Shown: positions 9,009 to 17,105 of the stretch, piece after piece
Position numbering within the stretch: the first letter of the stretch is position 1
Layout: each line of letters starts with the position of its first letter
Assembly (NCBI RefSeq): GCF_000166135.1
Contig: NC_014666.1
Coordinates: 5,518,001-5,582,000 of the forward strand
DNA length: 64,000 nt
From: Pseudofrankia inefficax
GTDB lineage: Bacteria; Actinomycetota; Actinomycetes; Frankiales; Frankiaceae
Direction of reading: 5' to 3'
The notes under the pieces: generated by a model
Database searches by the model: none
What the model was told of the DNA's origin: nothing
The model's input: only the letters and a program-made list of their open reading frames with translations
Position numbers and translations under genes: made by a program

Positions 9009-9360
9009 TGGCAGCTGAGGCGCGCGCCGCGTCGCCCGCCGCGCCGCCACATCCTCGGTCCAGGGCGCGATCCCGAGTCCGACCGGCTGACGCCGTCGCC
9101 GCCAAGTCTGGCTGTCGCCTTGATCGGTGTTTTGGCCCTCTGATGGCTACGGAACGGCCCCGGCGACGACCACTGGAGGGCCGAAACGGCGATCATGAAG
9201 GCCGGATGCCGAGCGCTTCACGCGGGGCGCCGGGCGGGGACCGGCGCCCGGAGGATTTTAGAGCGTTGGCGCGATCCGAGGCCGGCCGCCGGGGGCGAGG
9301 AGTACCACGCCACCGACGGGCCGGCCTGGTCGCGACTGGCACCGGTCACGGCGGCGCGGG
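9009..9360. other. Intergenic stretch with repeat copy 2
   Basis: I see no intact gene. The right part holds the second 75-bp inverted repeat (9121-9195). The left part may be scrambled sequence from the missing front of the dehydratase remnant. Confidence 0.4.
9121..9195. repeat. 75-bp inverted repeat, copy 2
   Basis: Arms at 9121-9146 and 9170-9195 flank a 23-nt spacer, with the same geometry and orientation as the copies at 200 and 12681. The outer arm ends TGATCGG...TTTTGGCCCTC and GAGGGCCGAAACGGCGATCA pair across the spacer. Confidence 0.8.
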
Positions 9361-9735
9361 CTACCCGGCCGACTCGGCCGGGGCGGCGGTGACGATGTCG
9401 CCGCGCAGGGGCGCGAGCGCGCCGCCGATCTGGCCGATCGTCTCCGCCGGCACGCCCAGCCCGGTCAGCGTCTCGACCAGGTGGCCGACCACGGCGTCGA
9501 AGTCGGCGTCGGTGATGTTCAGACCGGCGTGGGCGGCGGCCATGTCCCGGCCGGCGTAGATCTCCGAACCGCCGATCGCCGCGGCGATGAAGGACCGCTG
9601 GTGTGACTTCAGCCGGGCCAGGTCGGTGTCCGTGAAGAAGGGCGCGAGACCCGGGTCGGCCAGCACGCGGGTGTAGAAGTCCTCGACGGCTGCCTGGACG
9701 GCCGGTGCCCCGCCGATCGAGTCGTAGATGCTCAT
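9361..9735 (-). CDS. glbN: Group I truncated haemoglobin (trHbN)
   Basis: 124-residue 2-on-2 globin. MSIYDSIGGAPAV opens the group I signature. Tyr21 (B10 position) lies in DFYTRVLADP, Phe34 is the CD1 aromatic in PFF, and His69 in AAAHAGL is the proximal haem ligand. TrHbN proteins oxidise nitric oxide to nitrate with bound oxygen. Sitting next to a nitrate/nitrite transporter and near nitrite reductase, it probably protects against NO formed during nitrate use. The ATG at 9735 is preferred because GGGGAG lies 6 nt upstream; the frame extends 15 codons further back without a supporting ribosome site. Confidence 0.9.
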   Translation of the reverse strand: MSIYDSIGGAPAVQAAVEDFYTRVLADPGLAPFFTDTDLARLKSHQRSFIAAAIGGSEIYAGRDMAAAHAGLNITDADFDAVVGHLVETLTGLGVPAETIGQIGGALAPLRGDIVTAAPAESAG

Positions 9736-9766
9736 GTGCTCTCCCCTATTCGCACAGTGGATGCCG

Positions 9767-9794
9767 CTGGGGCCCGGCACCAGCCGGGCCCCAG
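9767..9794. terminator. Perfect 12-bp hairpin between narK and glbN
   Basis: CTGGGGCCCGGC and its exact complement GCCGGGCCCCAG flank a 4-nt loop. It lies 18 nt past the narK stop and 32 nt before the glbN start. No U-tract follows, so it could be a factor-dependent or intrinsic-like terminator, or an attenuating hairpin that lowers glbN read-through from narK. Confidence 0.6.
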
Positions 9795-9811
9795 GGGTGA
9801 TTGTCGATCGG

Positions 9812-11224
9812 CTAGATCACAACGCCGCGTCGGCTGGCGGCGCGCAGGTAAACCGCCCAGGTCAGGGCGCCGCAGAGCAGGTAGTAGGCGATGAACGCGA
9901 TGTAGGCGCCGTCGCCGGTGCCGTAGTTCAGGAAGGACTCGCGGAACGCCAGGTTGACCAGTACCCCGCCGAAGGCGCCGATCGCGCCGGCGATGCCGAT
10001 GACGGCGTTGGACAGCCGCCGGGACTCGTGTTCGACCGCCGCCGGGTCCGCGTCCGCCGCGGCGCCGGCCCGGCCTCGGAAGATCGCCGGGATCATCTTG
10101 TAGGTCGAGCCGTTGCCGACGCCCGACAGCACGAACAGGGCCAGGAAGCCCACGTAGAACAGCGGCAGCGACTTCTCCCGGGAGGCGGTCAGCACGATCG
10201 CGGCGGCGACGGCCATCAGGGCGAAGTTCCACAGCGTCGTGCGGGCGCCGCCGATCCGGTCGGCCAGCCAGCCGCCGACCGGGCGGATCAGCGAGCCGAC
10301 CAGCGGGCCGAGGAAGGTCAGGTAGGCGATCTTGACGGGGTCGACCTTCGTACCGGTCATGAAGTGGGTGCCGAACTGGTTCTGCAGCACCTGGCCGAAG
10401 GCGAAGCCGAACCCGATGAACGACCCGAACGTCCCGATGTAAAGGACTGACACGATCCAGGTGTCGGCATGGCGGCAGGCGTCGCGCATCGCGTGCTTGT
10501 CGGCGCGGACGTGGGCGATGTTGTCCATCCACAGCGCCGCGGCCAGGGCCGCCAGCACGATCAGCGGGATGTAGATCGCCAGCATCACCCGGGGATGGCC
10601 CTTGCCGGCCGTTGCCAGCACGGCCAGCCCGATCAGCTGCACCGCCGCCACCCCGATGTTGCCGCCGCCCGCGTTCAGGCCCAGCGCCCGGCCCTTGAGC
10701 CGCTGCGGGTAGAAGGAGTTGATGTTGGCCATCGAGGAGGCGAAGTTGCCGCCGCCCACGCCGGCCAGGGCCGCCAGCAGCAGCAGCGTGCCGAACGAGA
10801 TGCCCGGGCGCAGCAGCGCCGCGGTGACGATCGTCGGGATCAGCAGCGCCGCGGCGCTGACGATGGTCCAGTTACGGCCGCCGAACTTCGCCACCGCGAA
10901 CGTGTAGGGCAGCCGGACACCGGCCCCGAGCGCGGTCGGCAGCGTCGTGAGCAGGAACTTCTCGGCCGCCGCGTGCTTGGGGTCGGCGGACAGCCCGTAG
11001 GCCGGCGTCAGGAACAGCACGAACACCGACCACAGGCTCCACACCGAGAACCCGATGTGCTCGCTGAACACCGAGAGCAGCAGGTTGCGCCGGGCGATCC
11101 GGGCCCCGCCCAGGCGCCAGAAACTTTCGTCCTCCGGTCGCCAGTCCGTGAGCCATCGGCCACGGCGCTCGCCGTCCTCGGCGGGTGTCGACTCCGGTGT
11201 GGTCGTTGTCGTGACGGTCGTCAT
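9812..11224 (-). CDS. narK: Nitrate/nitrite transporter, MFS (NarK family)
   Basis: 470-residue inner-membrane major-facilitator protein with about 12 membrane segments. NarK/NasA signature stretches are visible: AALAGVGGGNFASSMANINSF (nitrate signature near residue 170) and the matching glycine-rich LFVLSGVGNGSTYKMIPAIF in the second half, with RLPYTFAVAKFGGRNW (conserved Arg) upstream. It imports nitrate and/or exports nitrite, feeding the NirBD pathway at the left of the window. The ATG at 11224 is chosen because GGAAGGA lies 6-7 nt upstream; an in-frame extension upstream lacks NarK features. It is transcribed toward glbN. Confidence 0.92.
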   Translation of the reverse strand: MTTVTTTTTPESTPAEDGERRGRWLTDWRPEDESFWRLGGARIARRNLLLSVFSEHIGFSVWSLWSVFVLFLTPAYGLSADPKHAAAEKFLLTTLPTALGAGVRLPYTFAVAKFGGRNWTIVSAAALLIPTIVTAALLRPGISFGTLLLLAALAGVGGGNFASSMANINSFYPQRLKGRALGLNAGGGNIGVAAVQLIGLAVLATAGKGHPRVMLAIYIPLIVLAALAAALWMDNIAHVRADKHAMRDACRHADTWIVSVLYIGTFGSFIGFGFAFGQVLQNQFGTHFMTGTKVDPVKIAYLTFLGPLVGSLIRPVGGWLADRIGGARTTLWNFALMAVAAAIVLTASREKSLPLFYVGFLALFVLSGVGNGSTYKMIPAIFRGRAGAAADADPAAVEHESRRLSNAVIGIAGAIGAFGGVLVNLAFRESFLNYGTGDGAYIAFIAYYLLCGALTWAVYLRAASRRGVVI

Positions 11225-11618
11225 CAGGGTCCTTCCCATCCGTGGCAGCCTCTGAGACGGCTTGGCACGGACGTTAGGAACCCGCGGTTGCCCCACCATT
11301 CGTGACTGGCGACGCCGAGGAAACGTTTCCCGCACCGGCCGAGAGAGCGCCCGGAGAGATCTCGCCAACCCTCCGGCCATCAGCTCTCGAAGGCCGTCGC
11401 GCACCGTTCGGCCAGGGCTTGATCGGACCGGCGGGACGCGCGATCCTCGGACTGAACCACCACGGACAGCACCGGGATGACGTCTACCAGTGATGTGGCA
11501 TACCGCACGGGGGTGTCTGCGTTGGGGAGATTGTCATAGCCTGACATTGGCTTTGGGCGCGGTGCCCTCCAGGCGGGGCAGCGGACCTTCAGGCCACTGA
11601 ACATGCCCGGGAGGTCCG
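11225..11618. other. Divergent intergenic region narK / patatin gene
   Basis: A 394-bp gap between divergently transcribed genes, expected to carry both promoters. I see no convincing gene or clear regulator box. A Shine-Dalgarno GGGAGG at 11609-11614 serves the plus-strand gene. Confidence 0.45.
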
Positions 11619-12644
11619 ATGACCGCTCCGCTGCTTCCGTCGCAGCCGTCGTTTTCCTCGGTCCCGCCGCGGGACGACGCCGGCCCCACGACCGACGCCC
11701 GCCCCCGCGACGCGGGCGACGACCGCAGAGAACAGGCCGAGCCCGGCGAGGTGGCCGGGCGGGTCGCGTTCGTCTTCCAGGGCGGCGGCAGCCTCGCCGC
11801 GGCGCAGGTCGGCATGCTGCGCGCGCTGACCGAGGCGGGCATCGTCCCGGATCTCGTCGTCGGCGCCTCGGCCGGCGCGCTCAACGCGGTGGCGTACGCG
11901 ACCGATCCGACCGTGGCGGGCATCGAGCGGGTCGCCGCCGTGTGGACCTCGCTGCGCCGCAAGGACGTGGCACCGCTGTCGCTGCGCGCGCTCGCGGGCG
12001 GCCTGATCGGCCGGCAGGACGGGCTCGCCTCCAGCACCGGGCTACGCCACCTGCTGGAGAGCGGCCTGGTGGCCACCCGGCTGGAGCACACCGTGATCCC
12101 GGCGCACGTCGTCACCACCGACCTGGAGACCGGGCATCCGCTGGTGCTCTCGGAGGGCGACACGGTCCAGGCCCTGCTGGCCACCTCGGCCTACCCGGGG
12201 GTGTTCCCGCCGGTCACCCTGGACGGACGGCGGCTCATCGACGGTGGGGTCAGCGCGGACACCCCGGTCCGCCAGGCCGAGAGCCTCGGCGCGATGACGA
12301 CCTACGTGCTGCCCTCGGTCGGCCCGACCCCCGGTGCCGCCACGCCGGAGCCGGTCCCGCACGGGGCGTTCGCGCTGGCGCTGCGCGCGCTCAACCAGAT
12401 CCTCGGCAACGCGGCCCGGGCCGACATGTCCGCCCTCCATGGGACCGTCTACCTGCTGCCCGCCCCGGGCACGACCATCGTCAACCCGTTCGACTTCCGC
12501 GGCACCGGAGCGCTGCTGGCCGCCGGCTACCGCCTCACCCGGGCCTGGCTGCGCGATGCCACCCCGCTCCAGGCACCGGCGGCAGCCGCCCCGCCGGCAC
12601 CACTGCGACTCCCCCTCACAGCCCCGGCCCCCGGCCTGGCCTGA
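11619..12644 (+). CDS. Patatin-like phospholipase
   Basis: 341-residue serine lipase of the patatin family. The oxyanion-hole glycines are in FQGGGSLAAAQVGML (residues 53-67), the nucleophile elbow is GASAG (Ser84), and the catalytic Asp is in IDGG (Asp208), giving the Ser-Asp dyad. These enzymes hydrolyse acyl esters of membrane lipids. The first 45 residues are polar and low in complexity, with no signal peptide, so it is probably cytoplasmic or peripheral. The start ATG at 11619 follows GGGAGG. The neighbouring desaturase makes a lipid-remodelling link plausible but unproven. Confidence 0.88.
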   Translation: MTAPLLPSQPSFSSVPPRDDAGPTTDARPRDAGDDRREQAEPGEVAGRVAFVFQGGGSLAAAQVGMLRALTEAGIVPDLVVGASAGALNAVAYATDPTVAGIERVAAVWTSLRRKDVAPLSLRALAGGLIGRQDGLASSTGLRHLLESGLVATRLEHTVIPAHVVTTDLETGHPLVLSEGDTVQALLATSAYPGVFPPVTLDGRRLIDGGVSADTPVRQAESLGAMTTYVLPSVGPTPGAATPEPVPHGAFALALRALNQILGNAARADMSALHGTVYLLPAPGTTIVNPFDFRGTGALLAAGYRLTRAWLRDATPLQAPAAAAPPAPLRLPLTAPAPGLA

Positions 12645-12680
12645 CGTTCCGTCCCGGTATCGCGGGGACCACGACGGTCT

Positions 12681-12755
12681 TGATCGCCGTCTATGCCCTG
12701 GGGTGGTTGCGGAAACGTCGCAGCCACGACCATTCCAGGGCCGAAACGGCGATCC
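12681..12755. repeat. 75-bp inverted repeat, copy 3
   Basis: Arms 12681-12706 and 12730-12755 with a 23-nt spacer, just downstream of the patatin gene. Compared with copy 1, the stem differs by paired or G-U-compatible changes (GGGGTGG opposite CCATTCC), as expected if the folded RNA or cruciform is what matters. Confidence 0.8.
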
Positions 12756-12938
12756 AGGCGCTTCAAGAGCACCGGCCACCCGCAGAGCCGGCCGAGCTGG
12801 CCGGACCGGCGGGGGCGGGGCTGGCGGCGTAGCCTCGGAGGTGCTACGTCAGCGTGGCTGTGTTCTCGTCCGGGTCTGGTCCGTACGCCTATCCGGGTTC
12901 CCTCTCGCTGATGCGTTGGTCGGCTGAGAGGGATGACC

Positions 12939-14075
12939 ATGACGTCGGAGATCGTTGCTGGACTGCGCGCGGCGCAACCGTCCCCGGTGGGGGTGACGGG
13001 CGCTCGGGGCAGTGAGTACGGCGAGCTGGGCCGCCAGGTCAGGCACGCGTCGCTGCTGGATCGACGGCCGGGCTGGTACTGCGCGCGAATCGCGGTGAAC
13101 CTCGGCCTGCTGGCCGCCGGCTGGGCGGCGTTCGTGCTGGTGGGGAACTCGTGGTGGCAGCTGGGCATCGCGGCGTTCCTGGCGGTGATGTTCACCCAGT
13201 TCGCCTTCATCGGGCATGACGCCGGGCATCGGCAGATCGTCAGCGGCCGGCGGGCCAGCAACGCCGTGGGCCTGCTGCACGGCAACCTGCTGGTCGGGCT
13301 GAGCTTCGGCTGGTGGCTGGCCAAGCACAACCGGCACCACAGCCATCCCAACCAGATCGACCGGGATCCGGACATCGGCGCGGGGGCCTTCGTCTTCACA
13401 CCCGCCGACGCGGGCCGCCGCCGTGGGCTGGGCCGGCTGCTGACGTCGTACCAGGCCTACCTGTTCTTCCCGATCCTGCTGCTGGAGGGGCTGAACCTCC
13501 ATGTCGCGAGCGTGCGGGAACTCGTCGGGCGGCGCGGGCGGCTCGCCGTGGTGGAGGCGCTGCTGCTGACCGTGCACTTCACCGCGTACCTGGCCGCCGT
13601 CGCCCTCGTCCTGTCGCCGGTCAGGGCGGTGGTCTTCGTGCTCGTCCACCAGGCGCTGTTCGGCCTGTACATGGGCTGCACGTTCGCCCCGAACCACAAG
13701 GGGATGCCCATCCTGGCCCGCGACGAGCCGGATTTCCTGCGCCGGCAGGTGCTGACCGCGCGCAACATCCGTGGCGGCCGGCTCACCGACCTGGTGTTCG
13801 GCGGGCTGAACTACCAGATCGAGCACCACCTGTTCCCGAGCATGCCGCGCCCGAGCCTGCGCCGGGCGCAGCCGCTGGTCCGCGCGTTCTGCGAGGCCCG
13901 CGGTCTCGCCTACCAGGAGGCCGGCGTGCTGGGCTCCTACGGCGAGGTACTGCGGTGGCTGAACGAGATCGGAGCGCCGTCGCGGCATCCGGGCCGGGAG
14001 AACAGGCTGGTCACGGCCGGGAACCTCGTCGGCCTCGCACCGCGCCTGCGTACCAGTCAGGGAGCGCGTGAGTGA
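12939..14075 (+). CDS. Membrane fatty acid desaturase (DesA type)
   Basis: About 378 residues, integral-membrane diiron acyl desaturase. Three His boxes are present: HDAGH (about residue 93 here), HNRHH (about 130) and QIEHH (about 293). Hydrophobic segments lie between, in the order of acyl-lipid front-end/DesA3-like enzymes. It introduces a double bond into membrane acyl chains using oxygen and reduced ferredoxin or an oxidoreductase. Start choice: GAGAGGG at 12926-12932 abuts an ATG at 12933 but has ideal 7-nt spacing to the ATG at 12939, which I prefer. The 3' end overlaps the next gene by 8 nt. Confidence 0.88.
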   Translation: MTSEIVAGLRAAQPSPVGVTGARGSEYGELGRQVRHASLLDRRPGWYCARIAVNLGLLAAGWAAFVLVGNSWWQLGIAAFLAVMFTQFAFIGHDAGHRQIVSGRRASNAVGLLHGNLLVGLSFGWWLAKHNRHHSHPNQIDRDPDIGAGAFVFTPADAGRRRGLGRLLTSYQAYLFFPILLLEGLNLHVASVRELVGRRGRLAVVEALLLTVHFTAYLAAVALVLSPVRAVVFVLVHQALFGLYMGCTFAPNHKGMPILARDEPDFLRRQVLTARNIRGGRLTDLVFGGLNYQIEHHLFPSMPRPSLRRAQPLVRAFCEARGLAYQEAGVLGSYGEVLRWLNEIGAPSRHPGRENRLVTAGNLVGLAPRLRTSQGARE

Positions 14076-14787
14076 TCCGGGCCGGCTCCGCCGCGAGCTG
14101 CTGTCCCTGCTGGCGGACCAGTCCGGGGACGCCTCGTCGCTGGACCGGCTGTGCGTCGGCGTCGTCTCGGCCCTGCCGGTGGACGGGGCCTCGATCGCGG
14201 TGACGTCCGACGCCGCCGTCCGGGTCTATGTCGGCGCGAGCGACCCGATCACGGCCCGCCTCGACGATCTTCAGTTCACCCTCGGGGAGGGGCCCGGCTG
14301 GGACGCGGTCCACGACCGGCGCCCGGTGCTCGTCGCGGACCTCGCCGGGCCGTCCGGGTGTCGCTGGCCGATGTTCGCCCCCGCCGTCCTGGCCGCCGGC
14401 TTTCGGGCGGTCTTCGCGTTCCCGCTGCAGATCGGCGCGATCCGGCTGGGCGCTCTCGGCCTTCTGCGGGCTCGGCCCGGCCCGCTCGGCGACGACACGC
14501 TGGCGGACGCGCTGGTCGTCGTCGACGTCGCCGCGCTGACGCTCCTCGACACGCGGATGGACGACCCGCCTGGCCCGTCACCTGGGCTGCTTCCGGACGC
14601 CCTCGGGCTGTATCGGGCCGAGGTCCACCAGGCGACCGGGATGCTGATGGTGCAGCTCGGGGTCGGCGCGCAGGAGGCCCTCGTCCGGCTGCGCGCGCAT
14701 GCCTACGCCGCCGGGCAGACGGTCGACGAGGCGGCCCGTGACCTGGTAGCACGCCGGCTGCGCCTCGACGGAGGCCCGCCCGGATGA
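14068..14787 (+). CDS. GAF-ANTAR protein (putative RNA-binding antiterminator)
   Basis: 239 residues: a GAF-type sensor domain (about 10-165; ITARLDDLQFTLGEGPGWDAV and FAFPLQIGAIRLGAL are typical) followed by a short ANTAR domain (about 185-230; EVHQATGMLMVQLGV, ALVRLRAHAYAAGQTVDE). ANTAR domains bind dual hairpins in nascent RNA and prevent termination. The GTG start at 14068 overlaps the desaturase stop, so the two may be co-expressed. The input signal is unknown. Confidence 0.82.
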   Translation: MSDPGRLRRELLSLLADQSGDASSLDRLCVGVVSALPVDGASIAVTSDAAVRVYVGASDPITARLDDLQFTLGEGPGWDAVHDRRPVLVADLAGPSGCRWPMFAPAVLAAGFRAVFAFPLQIGAIRLGALGLLRARPGPLGDDTLADALVVVDVAALTLLDTRMDDPPGPSPGLLPDALGLYRAEVHQATGMLMVQLGVGAQEALVRLRAHAYAAGQTVDEAARDLVARRLRLDGGPPG

Positions 14788-14839
14788 TGGGGTGTGGTAG
14801 CCCCTCGCGGGACGGTCACGGCGGGTGTGGAGGACGAAG

Positions 14840-15610
14840 GTGGTCCACGAACAGCAGCTGAGTGAGGCGTTCGTCAGCCTGGCCGACAGCCTGGTCGCCG
14901 ACTACGACGTCGCGGACCTGCTGCACCGGCTGGCCGACCACTGCGTGACCCTGCTCGACGTGGCGGCCGCCGGCCTGCTGCTGGCCGACCAGCGCGGCAG
15001 TCTGCAGGTCGTGGCGGCCTCGTCGGAGACCAGCCGGCTGCTCGAGCTGTTCCAGCTCCAGCACGACCAGGGACCGTGCCTGGACTCCTACCGCACGGGC
15101 ACGGCCGTCTCCGTCCCCGACGTCGCCGTGGCCGCCGACCGCTGGCCGATCTTCGCGGCCGAGACGCTGGCGGCGGGCTACCACTCGGTCCACGCGCTGC
15201 CGATGCGGCTGCGCGACGACGTGATCGGCACGTTGAACCTGTTCGGCGCCCGCCCCGGCCGGCTCGCCGACGCCGACGCCCGCGTCGGTCAGGCGCTCGC
15301 GGACGTGGCCACGATCGCCATCCTGCAGGAACGCGCGATCCGCCACCGCGAGATGCTCGCCGAGCAGTTGCAGAACGCGCTCACCAGCCGGATCGTCATC
15401 GAGCAGGCCAAAGGGGTCCTCGCGGAACGCGGCCGCCTCGACATGGACGAGGCGTTCGACCGCCTGCGCCGCCACGCCCGCAACACCAACACCCGCCTCA
15501 CCGACCTGGCTCGCGACGTCGTCGCCGGGACGGTCGACAGCACCGCCGTGCTGGCCCCCCAGCCCCGGCGCCAGCCGCAACAGCGGCCCGGCCAGGGGCC
15601 CGCGGCCTAG
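14840..15610 (+). CDS. GAF-ANTAR protein (putative RNA-binding antiterminator)
   Basis: 256 residues, paralogous in plan to the gene before it. It has a GAF domain at about 15-160 (LFQLQHDQGPCLDSYRTG, VHALPMRLRDDVIGTLNLFG) and an ANTAR domain at about 185-235 (IVIEQAKGVLAERG, AFDRLRRHARNTNTRLTDLA), with a Pro/Gln-rich tail. The GTG at 14840 is preferred over the upstream in-frame GTG at 14825 because GGAGG (14829-14833) is 6 nt before it. It ends 7 nt from the convergent minus-strand gene. Confidence 0.85.
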   Translation: MVHEQQLSEAFVSLADSLVADYDVADLLHRLADHCVTLLDVAAAGLLLADQRGSLQVVAASSETSRLLELFQLQHDQGPCLDSYRTGTAVSVPDVAVAADRWPIFAAETLAAGYHSVHALPMRLRDDVIGTLNLFGARPGRLADADARVGQALADVATIAILQERAIRHREMLAEQLQNALTSRIVIEQAKGVLAERGRLDMDEAFDRLRRHARNTNTRLTDLARDVVAGTVDSTAVLAPQPRRQPQQRPGQGPAA

Positions 15611-15617
15611 GCGGGGC

Positions 15618-15863
15618 TCAGGACAGGCCGGTGGCGGCGGACGCCTCGGCGAGCGACGGCCAGTCGCGCCCGATCATCACCCAGCCGTCGTGGCCCGCCA
15701 GCGGGCTCTTGGGGTCGTGCACCTTGACCTGCCAGCTGCCCGGGCTGGTCTCCCTGGCGAGCGCGGCCTTGCCGTCGCAGGTGCCGTACTGGCTACCGAG
15801 CACGGCCGGCGACGTGGTTGAAGTCGGAGACGCGGAAGGCGGGGAACCGTTCTGAGCGGACAT
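15618..15863 (-). CDS. Small hypothetical protein at the end of the siderophore operon
   Basis: 81 residues from the ATG at 15863 (GAAGG 6 nt upstream). It has a Ser/Thr/Pro-rich front, one Cys (YGTCDGKAALA) and a Trp-containing C-terminal half (SWQVKVHDPKSPLAGHDGW). No family is recognised and there is no signal peptide. It lies 181 nt downstream of the siderophore-binding lipoprotein in the same direction, so it may be the last gene of that operon or an independent gene. Confidence 0.45.
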   Translation of the reverse strand: MSAQNGSPPSASPTSTTSPAVLGSQYGTCDGKAALARETSPGSWQVKVHDPKSPLAGHDGWVMIGRDWPSLAEASAATGLS

Positions 15864-16044
15864 GAGGGCCTTCACAGAGAAAAGCCACCGAGGTGCCCAA
15901 CGTCGAGTCAGGATGCTCAACGGGACCGCGATGGCGAGGCGCGGCAGCCCGTCCGGGCCAACTGTTCGCCAACAGCTCCAGCCTACGCCGGGCCCGTCCA
16001 CCAGGCTGACCGACGACGTCGCGATCAGCCCGGCGGACGGCAGG

Positions 16045-17046
16045 TCAGGTGGTGGCGGCGGCCTTGGCCAGGACCGGCTTGAGCTGCTCCAGCTGCCACG
16101 GGATGTTGAGGATGGTCGGGTTGTTGACCGCGCCCGCGGTGAACGCGTCGACCTCCAGCACCCGTCCCGCCTTGACGGCCGGGATGTCGGTGAACAGCTT
16201 GTTCGCGTCCATCTCGGTCTTCAGATCCGGCGTCGCGTACCCGATCAGCAGGAAGTCCGCGTCGAGCGCGCCGAGCTTCTCCATGCTCAGCTCCCGGTCC
16301 ACCACGTTGGCGGTCACGCCGGGCGCGAGCTTCATCCCGAGCTCGGAGTAGAGCTGGACCGACACCGTCTTCGGGTCGTCGATCACCGCCAGGCCGCCGG
16401 ACTCGTAGTAGAAGGAGTAGCTGAACGTCTTGCCGGCCAGGCCGGGCAGGTCCGTCCTGACGTCCTGGATGGCCTTCTCGGTCGCCGCGATCGCCTTCTG
16501 CTCGTCGGCGTCGCGACCGACGGCCTTGCCGATGATGGTGCTGTTCTCCTGCCAGGTCGCGAGGCCGGCGTCATCCGTGTAGCCCACGGTCGGCGCGATC
16601 TTCGAGAGCCGGTCGTAGTAGTCCGCCAGGCCGTAGAAGTTCGTGGCCAGGATGAGGTCCGGGTGCAGCGTGGCGATCTGCTCGAGGTTCAGGTCGCCGC
16701 CGGTGTCGAGGGCCGTGCTCTTCGACAGGTCGATCTTGCCCGACAGCCAGGGGAAGACGCCGTCGGGCTTGTACTCGTTCTTCGCGTACGCGATCGGCGT
16801 GATGCCGAGCGTCGCCAGCGTGTCCTCCTCATAGCTGAGCGCGATGATCCGCTTCGGCTGGGCCGGGACGACCGTCGTGCCGAACTTGTTCTTCAGCGAG
16901 ACGGGGAAGCTGCCCGCCGCCGCGCTCGCCGGCGCCGTCCCGCTGCCGCTGTCGCCACCGCTGCCGCTGCCGCCGCAGCCGGCCGCCGCGGCCAGCGCGG
17001 TGACGGCGAGGATCACCGCCACAAGGAGTCTCAGTCTGTGTCGCAC
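16045..17046 (-). CDS. Iron-siderophore ABC transporter substrate-binding lipoprotein
   Basis: 333-residue FepB/FecB-type periplasmic-binding-fold protein. The N-terminus VRHRLRLLVAVILAVTALA runs into the lipobox AAGC (Cys24) for lipid anchoring, followed by a Gly/Ser linker. The core has PKRIIALSYEEDTLATLGI, LEQIATLHPDLILATN and the late ALDADFLLIGYA. It captures the ferric siderophore outside the cell and should hand it to the FecCD/FecE permease encoded at 54335-57369. The GTG start at 17046 follows AGAAGG. It lies 59 nt downstream of the stand-alone A-domain gene, so it is probably co-transcribed with the biosynthetic genes. Confidence 0.9.
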   Translation of the reverse strand: MRHRLRLLVAVILAVTALAAAAGCGGSGSGGDSGSGTAPASAAAGSFPVSLKNKFGTTVVPAQPKRIIALSYEEDTLATLGITPIAYAKNEYKPDGVFPWLSGKIDLSKSTALDTGGDLNLEQIATLHPDLILATNFYGLADYYDRLSKIAPTVGYTDDAGLATWQENSTIIGKAVGRDADEQKAIAATEKAIQDVRTDLPGLAGKTFSYSFYYESGGLAVIDDPKTVSVQLYSELGMKLAPGVTANVVDRELSMEKLGALDADFLLIGYATPDLKTEMDANKLFTDIPAVKAGRVLEVDAFTAGAVNNPTILNIPWQLEQLKPVLAKAAATT

Positions 17047-17105
17047 TGCCTTCTCGTTTCCATGGTCAGGCCGCGCGCCAACGGCACGCGGGGGTGTGGT
17101 GGTTT

